DNA from: Microdochium bolleyi
Taxonomy: Eukaryota; Ascomycota; Sordariomycetes; Xylariales; Microdochiaceae
DNA: 64,000 nt
Reading direction: 5' to 3'
Assembly (NCBI GenBank): GCA_001566295.1
Contig: KQ964254.1
Location: 806,001-870,000, forward strand
Positions 54,373-64,000 of the stretch are shown in pieces. The stretch's first letter is position 1; each line of letters starts with the position of its first letter. The translations under genes were made by a program, and so were the position numbers. The notes under the pieces were generated by a model that worked only from the letters and a program-made list of their open reading frames with translations, did not search any database and was not told where the DNA came from.

Positions 54373-55133
54373 GCTATCTGGAGGCAGTGTTGTGCGCGGT
54401 CGAACTGCCAGCCCGAGCACAAAAGGGATGCGGGATTTGAAGTATGCAGATATGGAGCCGCGATGGAGACCAACATAGAAGGAGTAGTCGTATAATGTCG
54501 TTCAACAAGGTATTGGTGTCCTCAAATGCACAGCATGACCCACGCTTGCCTGACTCCTCCCTTTCTTTCTTCCGACGTTCAGGAGATGGCTGCACAGAGT
54601 GCAACATGAAAATAGATTTAACTTCGTGTAACGAACTTCCATGCCAGAGCTCTGTGCTCTTTGTCCACAGGGGGGGGGGGGGGGCTCTTTCTTCGTTCAG
54701 TGGCACCAACCACATATTGTGTACTATAATGATGTACGATCCGGGATCCTAGTCCGTAGATAGCTTCTTCTCGTACGCCCGACTGTAACCTTGTACTTAT
54801 TCGTCTTCTTGTCTCTGAAGCTCCCCTTGCGGTAAACATCGGCCTGTTTCGTCCTCGAACAGCATTCCTAGGATCAAGACTGTGCCACCAATACCCTTTG
54901 CCGGTCCTCTGTGACGCCTCTCTCTTGTGACAGTTCTTCGTGGCAAAGGGCTCTATCAGTATGGTGAGCTAGATCGTACGGCAAACCCTTGAATACGGCC
55001 ATTCGTTGACCCAATAAATACTCCCTTCTGTGCAAGTCGCCTAGTGATACATTTGGGTGCAGAGTCAAGAACCGTACCAGCACCCACAACACTACAAGCA
55101 ACGAACACGAATCTACAGAAGTCTTTTGCAGTC
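54373..55133. other. Intergenic between family members B and C
   Basis: Contains a 15-base G run (54670-54684) and a TATA-like AATAAATA near 55012, about 115 bases before member C. No gene seen. Confidence 0.5.
54670..54684 (+). repeat. Poly-G run (15 G)
   Basis: Fifteen consecutive G in the intergenic space of the tandem family. Confidence 0.9.
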
Positions 55134-55466
55134 ATGGTGGACGCGGCGACCCGCCCAACGCTGACTCTAGTCAACAGTGGGCCCATCAAGAAGGGCGAAG
55201 GGGTGATACACTTTGAAGTCGTCGTACCCCAGGGCCTCACAGGGTGGAAGCTTGTGCACCGCCTGAAGGCGTCCGGCAACACGTTCAAGGGCTTCAGCGG
55301 TGCAGATGAGATGTACGTCGAATCCTACGGCCCGCCAGCCGAGGGCCTCTACACGTGCCCAACCCCAAAGAAGGCTGGGACGTATGAGTTTAAGCTCAAC
55401 ATTGCACCGAGGATGGATGCACCGGCTGAGCTGGAAGCTACCACAGAGGTCAAGGTTGTTAAATAG
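55134..55466 (+). CDS. Tandem beta-module family member C (110 aa), minimal form
   Basis: A single exon. ATG 55134 (MVDAATRPTL, GTCATGG context) is preferred over an in-frame ATG 30 codons upstream whose product looks like leader. This member is almost only the module: EGVIHFEVVVPQGLTGWKL, a variable middle, then LYTCPTPKKAGTYEFKLNI and a closing strand TTEVKVVK. It lacks the long disordered N-terminus of A and B, so it best defines the domain limits (about 100 residues). No signal peptide. Function unknown. Confidence 0.68.
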   Translation: MVDAATRPTLTLVNSGPIKKGEGVIHFEVVVPQGLTGWKLVHRLKASGNTFKGFSGADEMYVESYGPPAEGLYTCPTPKKAGTYEFKLNIAPRMDAPAELEATTEVKVVK

Positions 55467-56284
55467 AAGGGGAAGGAGGAGGAGGGGAGTAATCAACAGG
55501 TATAAGATGCCGCAGGAGCCTCGAATGGCGAGTTCACTGTTCAAAGGGATTGGAATTGGTTGGCGTGGTGGCGTTACTCTTTCACGTCTGTCGTTTGTGT
55601 TGGATCTTTTTTCCGGGAGTTTCTTCTACCTTTGTCTGCTCAGTCGAGTCCTTTATAACTTGACTTCGTCAGTGTACCTTCATTTCTCCCCTTTTCCGAC
55701 GTGTTAGTCTCTACGGTTCTCTTTGATCCGGATTGAGTTTTCTTTTCTAGGCTATGCTTCGACCACGCCCTCAGTGCGTTAGCAATTCTTTGTGTCCGTA
55801 TACCGTGTGAACCTGTGCTCTCGACTCCGCACCTGAATTCCCACCACTGAGATTGCCCATTTGGATCTGGTCAGGCGGGCTCACCTTTCCGTCAGTGCTT
55901 GCATTCTCGCTCTAGCGCGTCGAGCTACGAATGGAGACGTTCCCTTTGTTCGTTTCATAATTGCAGAGGGTTCTGTGTTACTAACAGAGCCGAGTTGGTC
56001 CTGCATACCCGGGAGTAACTGTGTATCCAAAGGAGTGGTGCGTTCTTTGTGTGGTTCTGCGCCGTGTGCAAAGTTGGTGCGACATCACCAAATTTCACAA
56101 AGGCTATCCTCACTTAGAACAAACATACCCAAAGAGACGCGATTATCACCACTCGCAGATTCGGATAGCATTTATTATTTAGAATGTCGCGCTTCCGCCA
56201 TGGCTGGCAAGCAAATTCACCAGGAGGTTCAATGCTGTGCTCTACCGCCGATCCGCACAATCGTTCAAAGCCAACCCGCCAGCA
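55467..56284. other. Intergenic between family members C and D
   Basis: T-rich 3' flank of C followed by the leader of D. Open frames in other phases are shadows of member D or random. Confidence 0.5.
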
Positions 56285-57046
56285 ATGTCACCAAGAAAGT
56301 CGTCGCCTTCAGGAGATGCCAAGGTGTTGCCCTCCAACGATGCCAACACCTCGTCTTCCCAAGCGAGCCAGCCAAAGACTCTGAAGTGCAAGAGCTGTCG
56401 TCGGGCCTGGGAAGACGCCCAGAAAGCGGAACGGAGCAACGATACAGCGAGCGCCAAGATCCGCCTGTCGTGGGACCAGTCTCTGACGTGCAAGGACAAG
56501 ATCCGCCCATATCTCCTGACCGAGGAGCGGATGGCTGTCTTCAACGTCTGGAACGTCCCCAAGGGATATACCCATTTCTCACTGCAGTATCGCGACGAGC
56601 AAGCAAAGGGCCGGTTTCATGATGCCGCGGGCAGAGTGCGGGCCAAACCGAGGCAGCTGACCGCGATCAATGGCATTCCACGGGCACATCTCACCGCGCC
56701 GAGCTATCCAGGGCTCTTCCGCTTCAGGATCACGATCTGGCAAGACGAGAAGGACGCGGCGAGCGTCGCGTCATCGGAGAAGCTGTCAGCTGAGGTGATG
56801 ATATGCGTGCATCAGGATCCCTCGAGGATAGCGAAGCAGCCACATGAAGTTCTGCACAGGAACAGTACCATCTTCCAGTTGAACGATGATGGGATGTCCT
56901 GGGGCGCGCTAATGATCATCAACGACTCTCCCGGACCGGAGTCGGAAGAGAAAGACGTCAGGACGGCACCCAGACAGCCGATCAGATCCTCGTATGGAGC
57001 CGAGCTCATGGACGACGGTTTTCTGGACGACGAGTTCCCAGGGTAG
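56285..57046 (+). CDS. Tandem beta-module family member D (253 aa)
   Basis: A single exon. ATG 56285 (MSPRKSSPSG) is chosen; an in-frame ATG at 56237 would add 16 residues. Residues 35-45 carry CKSCRRAW, a lone CxxC. The module at about 80-180 runs RMAVFNVWNVPKGYTHFSL, a long variable middle, AHLTAPSYPGLFRFRITIW. It matches A best at the start (RMVAFDVINLPEEY versus RMAVFNVWNVPKGY) and shares the PxxG-aromatic-xF strand with all. The C-terminus is acidic (DDGFLDDEFPG). No signal peptide. Function unknown. Confidence 0.68.
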   Translation: MSPRKSSPSGDAKVLPSNDANTSSSQASQPKTLKCKSCRRAWEDAQKAERSNDTASAKIRLSWDQSLTCKDKIRPYLLTEERMAVFNVWNVPKGYTHFSLQYRDEQAKGRFHDAAGRVRAKPRQLTAINGIPRAHLTAPSYPGLFRFRITIWQDEKDAASVASSEKLSAEVMICVHQDPSRIAKQPHEVLHRNSTIFQLNDDGMSWGALMIINDSPGPESEEKDVRTAPRQPIRSSYGAELMDDGFLDDEFPG

Positions 57047-57897
57047 TACGCGAACGCGAGCCTGGGATGAGATCTAGTTGCAATCGATCCCTATGTAGGG
57101 TAAAACGGAGGATTGGTGTTGTGATCTTTCTTTAGCGTCTTGCCATTTCGGTGTCATTCTCTCTTTTCATCTAGCAGTAAGCCTTTTCAATCTTTCTCAC
57201 GCTGTGGTCACTCCTTATGTTTCATCTCGTGCCCTAGACTAGCCTTCAGCCCGCATCAACGCTTGTATTTGCTCTCTTCCTCTGTGCCATGGAGTCCCAC
57301 ATGCCCTGGGCACTGAGTCTGGTTGGCTGAGCTTATCTGGCTGCTTATCGGCGAAAGCGCCGACGTCATGCAGGCATGGCGTGCTCGGATGACTAACCCC
57401 TCATGCGCTGCGCTATTTCCGTTCCTAGACCTAGCGTGCTGCTGTCATAAGTGCCGGCCTTATCGGAACCCTGCGAGGCTCCTGCGAAGTGCATGATCGG
57501 GGGATCGGAGCCGACTGCCATGATTCATCATGCAATTGCGGCCAAGGCAGAGGCCGCTGCTGGTCTCCGATGCCTGCCGCTAGGCCGCTTTGGTGGCGAT
57601 CGAGCACGTCAATGCGATGCGGGTGCCGTCGGCCTCGGCTCCACCGGCCCATGCAAAAGTGCGACCCTGAAGATCGGGATTCCGCTACATCGGGAATTCG
57701 GACCTTATTTTCGCGATGCCCTCACCCGGACTTTTCTCCTTTCCCTTCCACTTCCCCTTCTACCAACCCCATAACTGCTCTGTGATACCCCTTTTGTTGC
57801 CTACCAGCTCTTCTCCGGCGACCTTGCATCACCGACCTGCACGCTGCCACACAACCTGATCCACCATCGTCACTCATCAGACTCTGCAAACACCACC
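57047..57897. other. Intergenic / promoter of the arabinose dehydrogenase gene
   Basis: 0.85 kb; pyrimidine-rich from about 57730 to the ATG. No gene seen. Confidence 0.5.
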
Positions 57898-59259
57898 ATG
57901 GGCTCTCTTCCCGGCCCCGGCCCCGCCCCCACCACCACCACGACAACACCGCGCAGGACCAAGACACCTCTCCACGATGTGATCCCGCCCCTGATCCTCG
58001 GCACCGCGACCTTCAACACGCAGTACGTCAACAACCCGTACGACGAGGCCGACCTGCCCGCCCTGAGCATCGTCTCGCGCGCCCTCGACCTTGGCGTCAA
58101 CGCCTTCGACACATCCCCGTACTACGGGCCCTCAGAGCTCATCCTCGGCGCCGCCCTCGCCCACCCGTCCGTCACATCCAGGCACCCGCGCGAGTCGTAC
58201 TTCCTCGTCACAAAGTGCGGCCGCATCGAGGGTGACGTCTTCGACTACAGCCCCGCCTGGGTCCGCTACTCGGTCCTCCGCAGCCTCGAGCGCCTGCACA
58301 CTAGCCACCTCGACCTCGTCTACACGCACGACGTCGAGTTCGTGTCCCCCGCCGAGGTCCTCGCCGCCGTCACCGAGCTCCGCGCGCTCCGCGATGAAGG
58401 CTTGGTCAAGTACGTCGGCATCAGCGGGTTCCCCGTCGAGACGCTCGCCTCGCTGGCCGAGATGATCCTGCGCGAGACGGGCGAGCCGCTCGACGCGGTG
58501 CTCAGCTACGGCCACTGCACCGTGCAGTGCAACCTGCTCGGGTCCGAAGACATGATCCGCCGCTTCCGCGACGACGCCGGCGTGGACGTCGTGCTGAGCG
58601 CGAGCATGCTCGGCATGGGCCTGCTCACGACGCGCGGGGTCGACGCCGGGCCGATGGCGAAGTGGCACCCGAGCCCCGACGCGCTGCGCAAGGTCTGCAC
58701 GGAGCTCGTGGGCGTCGCGGCGGGCGCCAAGGAGAAGCTCGAGGTCGTCGCGATACGGTGGGCGCTGGACACGTGGTCGCGGCTGGGCGCGTCGCTGGGC
58801 ACGACTTCGCTAGTGGGCACGGGCTCGCCGGCGCGGAGAGTCGGTGTCAGCGTGATGGGCGTGTCGAGCGTCGCGGAGCTCGAGGAGACGCAGCGCGTGT
58901 TCAACAGCGTGCTGGAAGGGCTGGATCCAGATGCCGCGGATCCGGCTGCGCAGAGCGATGCCGCGCAGTTCAAGCGCCAGTGGAGCCTGAACCGCGTGCG
59001 CAAGATTCAGGGCGTGGTCGAGCAGATGTGGGAGGTACTCGGGTCGTGGAAGGACTACGCGTGGAGCAGTCCCGAGCCCGGGTTCGTGAACCAGCGGAGG
59101 AAAGAAGACGCTGGGGCCGTGCCGCGGGATGATGGCGTGCTCGAGCGGTACGAGCAGCGCAAGAAGGTGGTGCAGGTGATGAACAGTCCAACGGTGATGG
59201 ACGAGAAGACGGAAGTGGTCGAGGTCAGTGTGCACGAGGTGCAGCCTATCCAGTTATGA
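57898..59259 (+). CDS. ARA2: D-arabinose 1-dehydrogenase (NAD, ARA2-type aldo/keto reductase), 453 aa
   Basis: A single exon; ATG 57898 in CACCATGGG. The aldo/keto-reductase barrel starts near residue 30 (LILGTATFNTQY). The catalytic tetrad is in place: Asp71 and Tyr76 (NAFDTSPYYG), Lys106 (LVTKCGR) and His144 (YTHDVEF). The early TATF and NPYDE-like segments and the YTHD motif are typical of the Ara2/L-galactose-dehydrogenase branch. That branch oxidises D-arabinose (or L-galactose) to the lactone in the erythroascorbate route in the cytosol. About 110 residues beyond the barrel (from about 340) form a charged C-terminal extension not needed for the fold, longer than yeast Ara2 (335 aa). Substrate choice is inferred. 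Confidence 0.85.
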   Translation: MGSLPGPGPAPTTTTTTPRRTKTPLHDVIPPLILGTATFNTQYVNNPYDEADLPALSIVSRALDLGVNAFDTSPYYGPSELILGAALAHPSVTSRHPRESYFLVTKCGRIEGDVFDYSPAWVRYSVLRSLERLHTSHLDLVYTHDVEFVSPAEVLAAVTELRALRDEGLVKYVGISGFPVETLASLAEMILRETGEPLDAVLSYGHCTVQCNLLGSEDMIRRFRDDAGVDVVLSASMLGMGLLTTRGVDAGPMAKWHPSPDALRKVCTELVGVAAGAKEKLEVVAIRWALDTWSRLGASLGTTSLVGTGSPARRVGVSVMGVSSVAELEETQRVFNSVLEGLDPDAADPAAQSDAAQFKRQWSLNRVRKIQGVVEQMWEVLGSWKDYAWSSPEPGFVNQRRKEDAGAVPRDDGVLERYEQRKKVVQVMNSPTVMDEKTEVVEVSVHEVQPIQL

Positions 59260-61438
59260 CAGGTGACGGGCAGTAACCTCGACGGGGAACATGATGCGGA
59301 GGCGGATACCAACGAGCGAGTGATCCCACCTAATATGCAATAGATCTCGATTCTTGGGTGCGCTGTTTACAAGACAGCGCCACTATCAGCATATTCCTTC
59401 CTTTCAGTGGATATCCAGTCGCAATATGTTTTCGTGACGTGTGGTGTAACGGGCTGCAATGTGAAGCAGCCGACACATTCTCAGTGCTTGTTTACACTGA
59501 ATCCCGATGTCGATCCAGCAAAGCTATTGACGTAGTCGACTCTCCCATCTCCGCATCCCATGCGGTCGCATAAAGCGCGTGCAGACGTGTGGCTGGCTGA
59601 GTGGGAAGCCAGGTATCTCCAGCCCCACAGCGATCCATGAGAATCGAGCGCATGGCGCTGCTGGACTTGCCTACGAAAATACTCGCCTTCGAGCGTCGAG
59701 GTATCTAAAGCTAAGCTGATCCCGCCCTCCGAGACGAATTCCACGCGCCCCACAGGAAACGGATCAGCCACCCAGGGGCTTGGCTTCATCAATAGACGGT
59801 GGCATCCATGGTCGACTGGAAGCCCGCCATGGCCATCCACCCATATGCAGCCGCACTCCACTGACACACACTGATCTTGGCCTTTCGGGTTTGGAAGACT
59901 GCATTCATTTAGGTCAAGCGTCGCCGTAATCTTCCGCAAGGACCGAGGGGCCGCCGACGACAATGATGGTAATCCCATGAGACTGAATAGGCTTCATCGG
60001 GATCTGAGTCACTCACGGGATGGACGCAGGAGGTCGTCCAATAGCATTGGTGAGGACGTGAGTGTTCATTTTACCCTCATATCCACTCTACCCATGAGTA
60101 TCCTTTGTTGGCATGACAAAGTCTCATTCATGCTCTTCTGCCTCCTGCTTCCCCCATCCTACACCGTTCCACATCCCCACGAGCACAAGTCTCTCCTGGG
60201 CAATGATGTACAGTATGCCTGAGCCTCAACTAACACACTGACCAAAAATGTGTCCTGCGCCCTGGGAATTCGCCCAGAGGTTGAAAGTCTGCACTCTGGG
60301 AACTGGATCCAGAGTGCAGGCTCTTGCGCTTTGGGAATTGGCCCAAAGGTTTTCTCCAACCGATAAAAGTGCAAGGCAGTGAATATGGAGACGTGACGGT
60401 CGCCATTCTGCCAGGCGCATTATCAATCCGGTGGGTGGGGTGCTGGAAAGCGAGCCACCGGCGGATCGAAGGGAACTTTGATCCAGGCCGCTGTGGTCCG
60501 GAAAGACTGATTGAGGGCAGTGATCCGGAGAGTAAGACAGATCCCGAAGGCCGGAACGACTGTGATGAGAACCATGACATCGCGAGCGGTGTCATGGCCA
60601 ATCTGAGTCGTGAAAATGGTGCTGGAAAGGAGGACGTGATTGTATAAGAAGGAGCAGACATTACTTTGTGTTGCAGCCATGTTGGGCGTCCACGTCCGAC
60701 AATGTGGACAGCGGAGCGAGGACAACGATGGATGCCGGCTCTGGGACGGAACGGTGGCTGGTGATCTGCGTTGGGGAGATCGAGGCAAGATACGGGCTGG
60801 CTGAAGGGTGGAAGGAGATGCGGCAGCCGAATGTTGGTGCTTGGGGGTGTGACAACAACTGATGAAGAGGAATGGAAGATGGAAGATGAAAGATGGAGGA
60901 CGGAGGACGGAGGACGGACAATGGGCAAGAGCGGGAAATGGTCTTGGACTGGCAGATGCAGGCTGGAGACCACGGAAAGGGCAGTTGCGATAAGTGGCAG
61001 TCGCGGCGGCACCTTCGACGGAAAGAACGAAGGAGGAAGGCACCAAGATGTTGGCTGTCGTGGCGAGAAGGTGCGGCAGGCGCGACACAGCAGCTGCCCA
61101 TCGACAAGTGCAACTCTCCCAGGCAGAAGATCAATCAGGTACACAAGAACCACACTCGCAATGCCATCAACATGGGCTGTCAGCAAGTCCGGTGCCAGAT
61201 CTGGACGTGTCACTGTCATCGCTCACGCCCAACGCCTGTGGCAGATGAGCGTTGCACAGAAGCCTTGATACGATCGCAGCACTACATGCAAGTATCAACA
61301 ATGGAGCCATCCTTTCAGCGCATCCCAGTGCCTTGAATCAAATCCAAACACCTCCACTCTGCTCGCGCTGCCAGACTCGAGCACATACGATCTTCGCACT
61401 ATTAAACTCCTGCGTGATAGTGCGATCACCAACAACCC
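59260..61438. other. Intergenic with hairpin triplet and possible relics
   Basis: About 2.2 kb. A minus-strand frame starting near 59996 opens MKPIQSHGITIIVVGG, like an FAD-enzyme N-terminus, but stops after 27 codons; overlapping frames to 59481 look partly protein-like. This may be a decayed flavin monooxygenase. Three hairpins lie at 60262-60348. No intact gene seen. Confidence 0.4.
60262..60348. repeat. Three successive hairpins with near-identical loops and compensated stems
   Basis: Stem 1 CTGGG/CCCAG (60262-60277); stem 2 CTGCACTCTGG/CCAGAGTGCAG (60289-60319); stem 3 CTTTGGG/CCCAAAG (60329-60348). Each is closed around GGGAA(T/C)T(C/G)G. Both stem arms differ between copies in a compensating way while the loop is kept. 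Confidence 0.65.
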
Positions 61439-62026
61439 TTAATCCAGGTACGTCTTAAATTCGAGCCCCAGATCCTCCGTGCCTTCCTCGGTCGCATCCC
61501 CGTCCTCCATCTCCTGGCGAGGCCACGGCCACCAGCCCGTAAGCGGCATATCGTCGTAAAACGTGTTGAACGACGATGCTGGGTCGCTGCGGGAGTACCA
61601 GTAGAAAATGTCCGTTTCCTCCCCGATATCCTCCTCATCATTGTCGTCGTTGCTGTCGCCGTCGTCACCGAACCGCTCCTCCGCGCTCGCCGACAGGATG
61701 TGCTCGCGCGTGAGGTCCCGGACGGGTTTGAATCCGCTCAGCGTCGCGAGGTCGTACGCAAACACCCAAGCTGGAATCCTGCATGGCAAGCATGTCCGCA
61801 AGCGAGAGAAACTTGACAAAATAATCGTCAGTGGTCGCTTGAGGTTTGTACGGCTCGACCGGACAAGTGAGATCCGTGGACACTTCAAACTTTGCATAGT
61901 GTCCAAACAAAGAAGTCCGTTGGACCCGTCCAAGACGGCGAACCACACGTAACATTTGCATGGCTCACAAGACTTCATCACATACTCTAGGCATCTTTTC
62001 GGACACATATAGTCGTTGCCGTACAT
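61439..62026 (-). pseudogene. Frameshifted gene remnant with acidic C-terminus
   Basis: On the minus strand, three consecutive protein-like segments lie in two alternating frames. These are YVWFAVLDGSNGLL (frame of ATG 62026), then FGHYAKFEVSTDLTCPVEPY to DMLAMQDS (other frame), then AWVFAYDLATLSGFKPVRDL to the stop at 61439 (first frame again). No GT-AG pair fits either switch point (near 61918 and 61783), so single-base indels are the simplest cause, in the genome or in the assembly. The last part is acidic (GDDGDSNDDNDEEDIGEE) and ends FYWYSRSDP ... TYLD. The N-terminus holds Cys pairs (CEPCKC). No known family recognised. Confidence 0.5.
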
Positions 62027-62466
62027 TATGGTCCGTAATATGAGAGATATACCGACGCCGCTGGATCAGGCCTGTGGTCGCAATGACTAGTTCCCGGAGA
62101 ATATCTTGGTTCCACTTGTGGGGGCCACTTCTCTATAAAAGTTCACCACAGCAAGCGGCATTGACCCATTGCCGAAATTTCGTTTACAGCATAGCCAGCA
62201 GAGCTAGCTCCCACAATCGCCCTGGAGTTGGCCCTATCAAGCTCTCGCAAAGTTGCGAACGACTAGAGAGTGCCATCACACAGCGCTAACATGTCTCCAC
62301 CCCTACTCGAACTTTACCTGCACATTGATCTCATTGCACCCTCCTATTTAGATATTGTGACGTTGAGATCTACCTATAAAAAGGCGTTATTGCTAGCCAC
62401 TGCAATAACGGTATTGTTGATACCGTGTCACAGATATCAAGAATAGAGAGACAAAGATGATACGAT
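62027..62466. other. Intergenic, nothing firm
   Basis: AT-richer, with TATA-like CTATAAAA motifs near 62134 and 62376 on the plus strand but no plus-strand gene following. Confidence 0.45.
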
Positions 62467-64000
62467 CTAGCATCTCCCCTCCGTAATTATAGCCCTGCAA
62501 AAACTTTAGTCAGTTTGGAACCAAGTCAACATAGAGAGAATACGGGACTTTGTGACTTACTTGACCCACCAGCCCTCGTGGACCGCCGTGCCTCCAAGCT
62601 CGCAGCTGTTGATGGGAACTCTGACGATTTCGTTGCACAGCTCGAGGCTGAGCTTGGTCCCGATGCCAAAATCGTTGCGCGCCCAGAACTCAGCCTTGCT
62701 GCTGCCGTCGGGCAGGTCGAAGCAGCCCTTTTTGGTCTGCGCCGTCGCGTAGCCCCCGACCCCGTCAGACTTGTCCTGCCCGTCGCACCAGTAGGTCACG
62801 CGCGTGCGGGCCGCGGCCTTGTTGCCGCCCCAGCCCTTGCCCGAGGTCGCGCACGTCTCCTTGGTGGCCGACTCGTAGCCGATGGTGTGCACGCAGGCCC
62901 ACGCGTTGGCCCAGAGGCCCGAGCAGTCTGTTTTGAGCCCCTTGTTCCAGGCCTGCAGGCGGCTGACCGTGATGCCGTTCTTGGCGGCGATGGCGGCGCA
63001 GGTGTCGCCCGCCTGGACCATGTCGAACTTGTCGCAGTTGGCGACCATGGACGGCTGCACGGGCGAGGGTGTCTTGATGCCGTTCCCGCTCGGGGTGGTC
63101 GTGGTGGCCGGTGGCTTTGTTGTCGTGGTCGGCTTGTTCGTGGTAGTGGGCAGGCCAATGATGTGCACACACGCCCAGGTGTCGGCCCAGATGTTGGTAC
63201 AGGCATCGCCTGTCTTGGGGTTCCAGAGTTCAAACTCGGCCTGCGTGATGCCGTGCTGAGCAGCAATGGCGGCACACGTGTCTCCAGCTTTGACCATGTA
63301 GAACTTATCGCAGTTGTTGACGAGGCCGGGTTGCAGGGGCGAGGGCGTCTTGATGCCGTTCCCAGCAGAAGTGATCGTGGTAGTAGGCTTCGTCGTAGTC
63401 GGGGCCATGGTCTTTTGCGTCGTGACTACGAGGCCGATTGTATGCACACAGGCCCAGGTATCAGCCCACAGCCCACCGCACGAGTCACCCACAGTCGGAT
63501 TCCACTCTGCCAGCTGCTGCTGGGTGATGCCGAACTCTGCAGTGATCGCAGCGCACGAGTCGCCCTGCTTAACCATGTAGAACTGGTCACAGTTGCTGAC
63601 GAGTCCAGGGTGCAGGGGCGATGGTGTTTCAATGCCGTTCGTGGGACGAGTCGGTTCCGCAGTGGTCGTGGTGCTGGTCGGACGGACAGAAGAACTTGAT
63701 GAAGTTGGCTCCTCGGGCGGGGCAGAAATGCCCGCTTCAATGCAGTACGAACGGCCAGTAATGAAATTGCCACATCCTTCGGTGATCGAAGGGTTCTGCG
63801 CCCTTGTGTTAGCTGCCATCTTTCTAGCCTGGAGCGACGTCGCGAGCCCAGCCCGTGACATGATAAACGTACCCAGAGGATGAAGTCGCGCTCCTTGACA
63901 GCCCAGCTCCTGATCAGCTCACTGCAGGTCTTAGAGCCGTCGTTGTCGAACCACCAAATACACCCAGAGTAAGTGTTGGGGTCAGTTGGCATCTTTGGCT
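62467..64000 (-). CDS. Multi-LysM protein, 5' end beyond the right edge
   Basis: Minus-strand exons: 63873-64000 (partial), 62561-63795 and 62467-62494. Intron 1 (GTACGT ... GCGCAG) falls inside a LysM motif and splices DFILW to NPSITEGC. Intron 2 has a perfect GTAAGT donor and GACTAAAG ... TTTTTGCAG acceptor; without it the protein ends one Lys later, at TAA. Four LysM modules are seen: one degenerate at the N-terminus (CSELIRSW ... WNPSITEGC) and three clear ones opening CDQFYMVKQGDSC, CDKFYMVKAGDTC and CDKFDMVQAGDTC, separated by Thr/Pro linkers. The last about 110 residues form a Cys-containing domain of unknown type (VTYWCDGQ ... GCFDLPDG). LysM binds chitin; secreted fungal forms protect or hide hyphal chitin. 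A signal peptide would lie outside the window. Confidence 0.85.

Noticed and set aside
60230..61219. 329-codon minus-strand frame
   Set aside because: Ser/Pro/His-rich, built on simple-sequence (TTCATCTTCCATC-type) DNA; no start context or family.
62515..63699. 394-codon plus-strand frame opposite the LysM gene
   Set aside because: Shadow of the three repeated LysM modules; its apparent repeats mirror them.

Overview
The window looks like nuclear DNA of a filamentous ascomycete (Pezizomycotina, probably a Sordariomycete-type plant- or soil-associated fungus). The reasons are short phase-preserving introns (54-89 nt) with GTRNGT donors and CTRAY branch points, CCACC-type ATG contexts, long intergenic regions (1-4 kb), no operons, and fungus-specific families (Ppo oxygenase, DFG5/DCW1, LysM protein, Ufd1-AZUL protein, DysF peroxin, fungal BTB proteins, a tiny metallothionein). 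Genus or species cannot be fixed from the sequence alone.

Layout. 1-1104: 3' end of a Ppo/linoleate-diol-synthase-type oxygenase. 3.2-7.6 kb: a small cysteine protein and a 1,038-residue orphan protein. 8.7-14 kb: a DysF peroxin (Pex23/30 family) and, converging on it, a Ufd1-zinc-finger-AZUL-like protein. 16.5-18.6 kb: an F-box/zinc-finger gene with a 7-nt micro-exon. 20.3-20.5 kb: a 23-residue two-exon metallothionein. 25.3-25.9 kb: a secreted 10-cysteine protein. 28.9-30 kb: a secreted alpha/beta (epoxide) hydrolase.

31.5-40.3 kb holds five genes that read as one catabolic cluster: 3-hydroxyanthranilate 3,4-dioxygenase, 2-amino-3-carboxymuconate-6-semialdehyde decarboxylase, a zeta-crystallin-type MDR reductase, a RidA/2-aminomuconate-deaminase-like protein and a 2-aminomuconate-semialdehyde dehydrogenase. 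Together they would move 3-hydroxyanthranilate (tryptophan/kynurenine carbon) away from NAD synthesis and burn it through 2-aminomuconate. The reductase is a candidate for the step that converts the unsaturated C6 acid to 2-oxoadipate. Two of the three promoter regions are bidirectional.

42-43.7 kb: a DFG5/DCW1 GH76 mannosidase. 44.8-48.6 kb: two divergent BTB paralogues, the second with an in-frame TAG as codon 3 of its best ATG. 49-50.6 kb: two small unknown proteins. 51.9-57.1 kb: four same-strand genes whose products, though very different in sequence, share one small beta-rich module; this looks like a fast-evolving, undescribed tandem family. 57.9-59.3 kb: an ARA2-type D-arabinose dehydrogenase. 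59.3-62.5 kb: three covarying hairpins, possible relics and a frameshifted pseudogene. 62.5-64 kb: a multi-LysM protein cut by the right edge.

All exon boundaries were inferred by eye from splice signals and reading frame. Family names rest on motif recognition without database searches.
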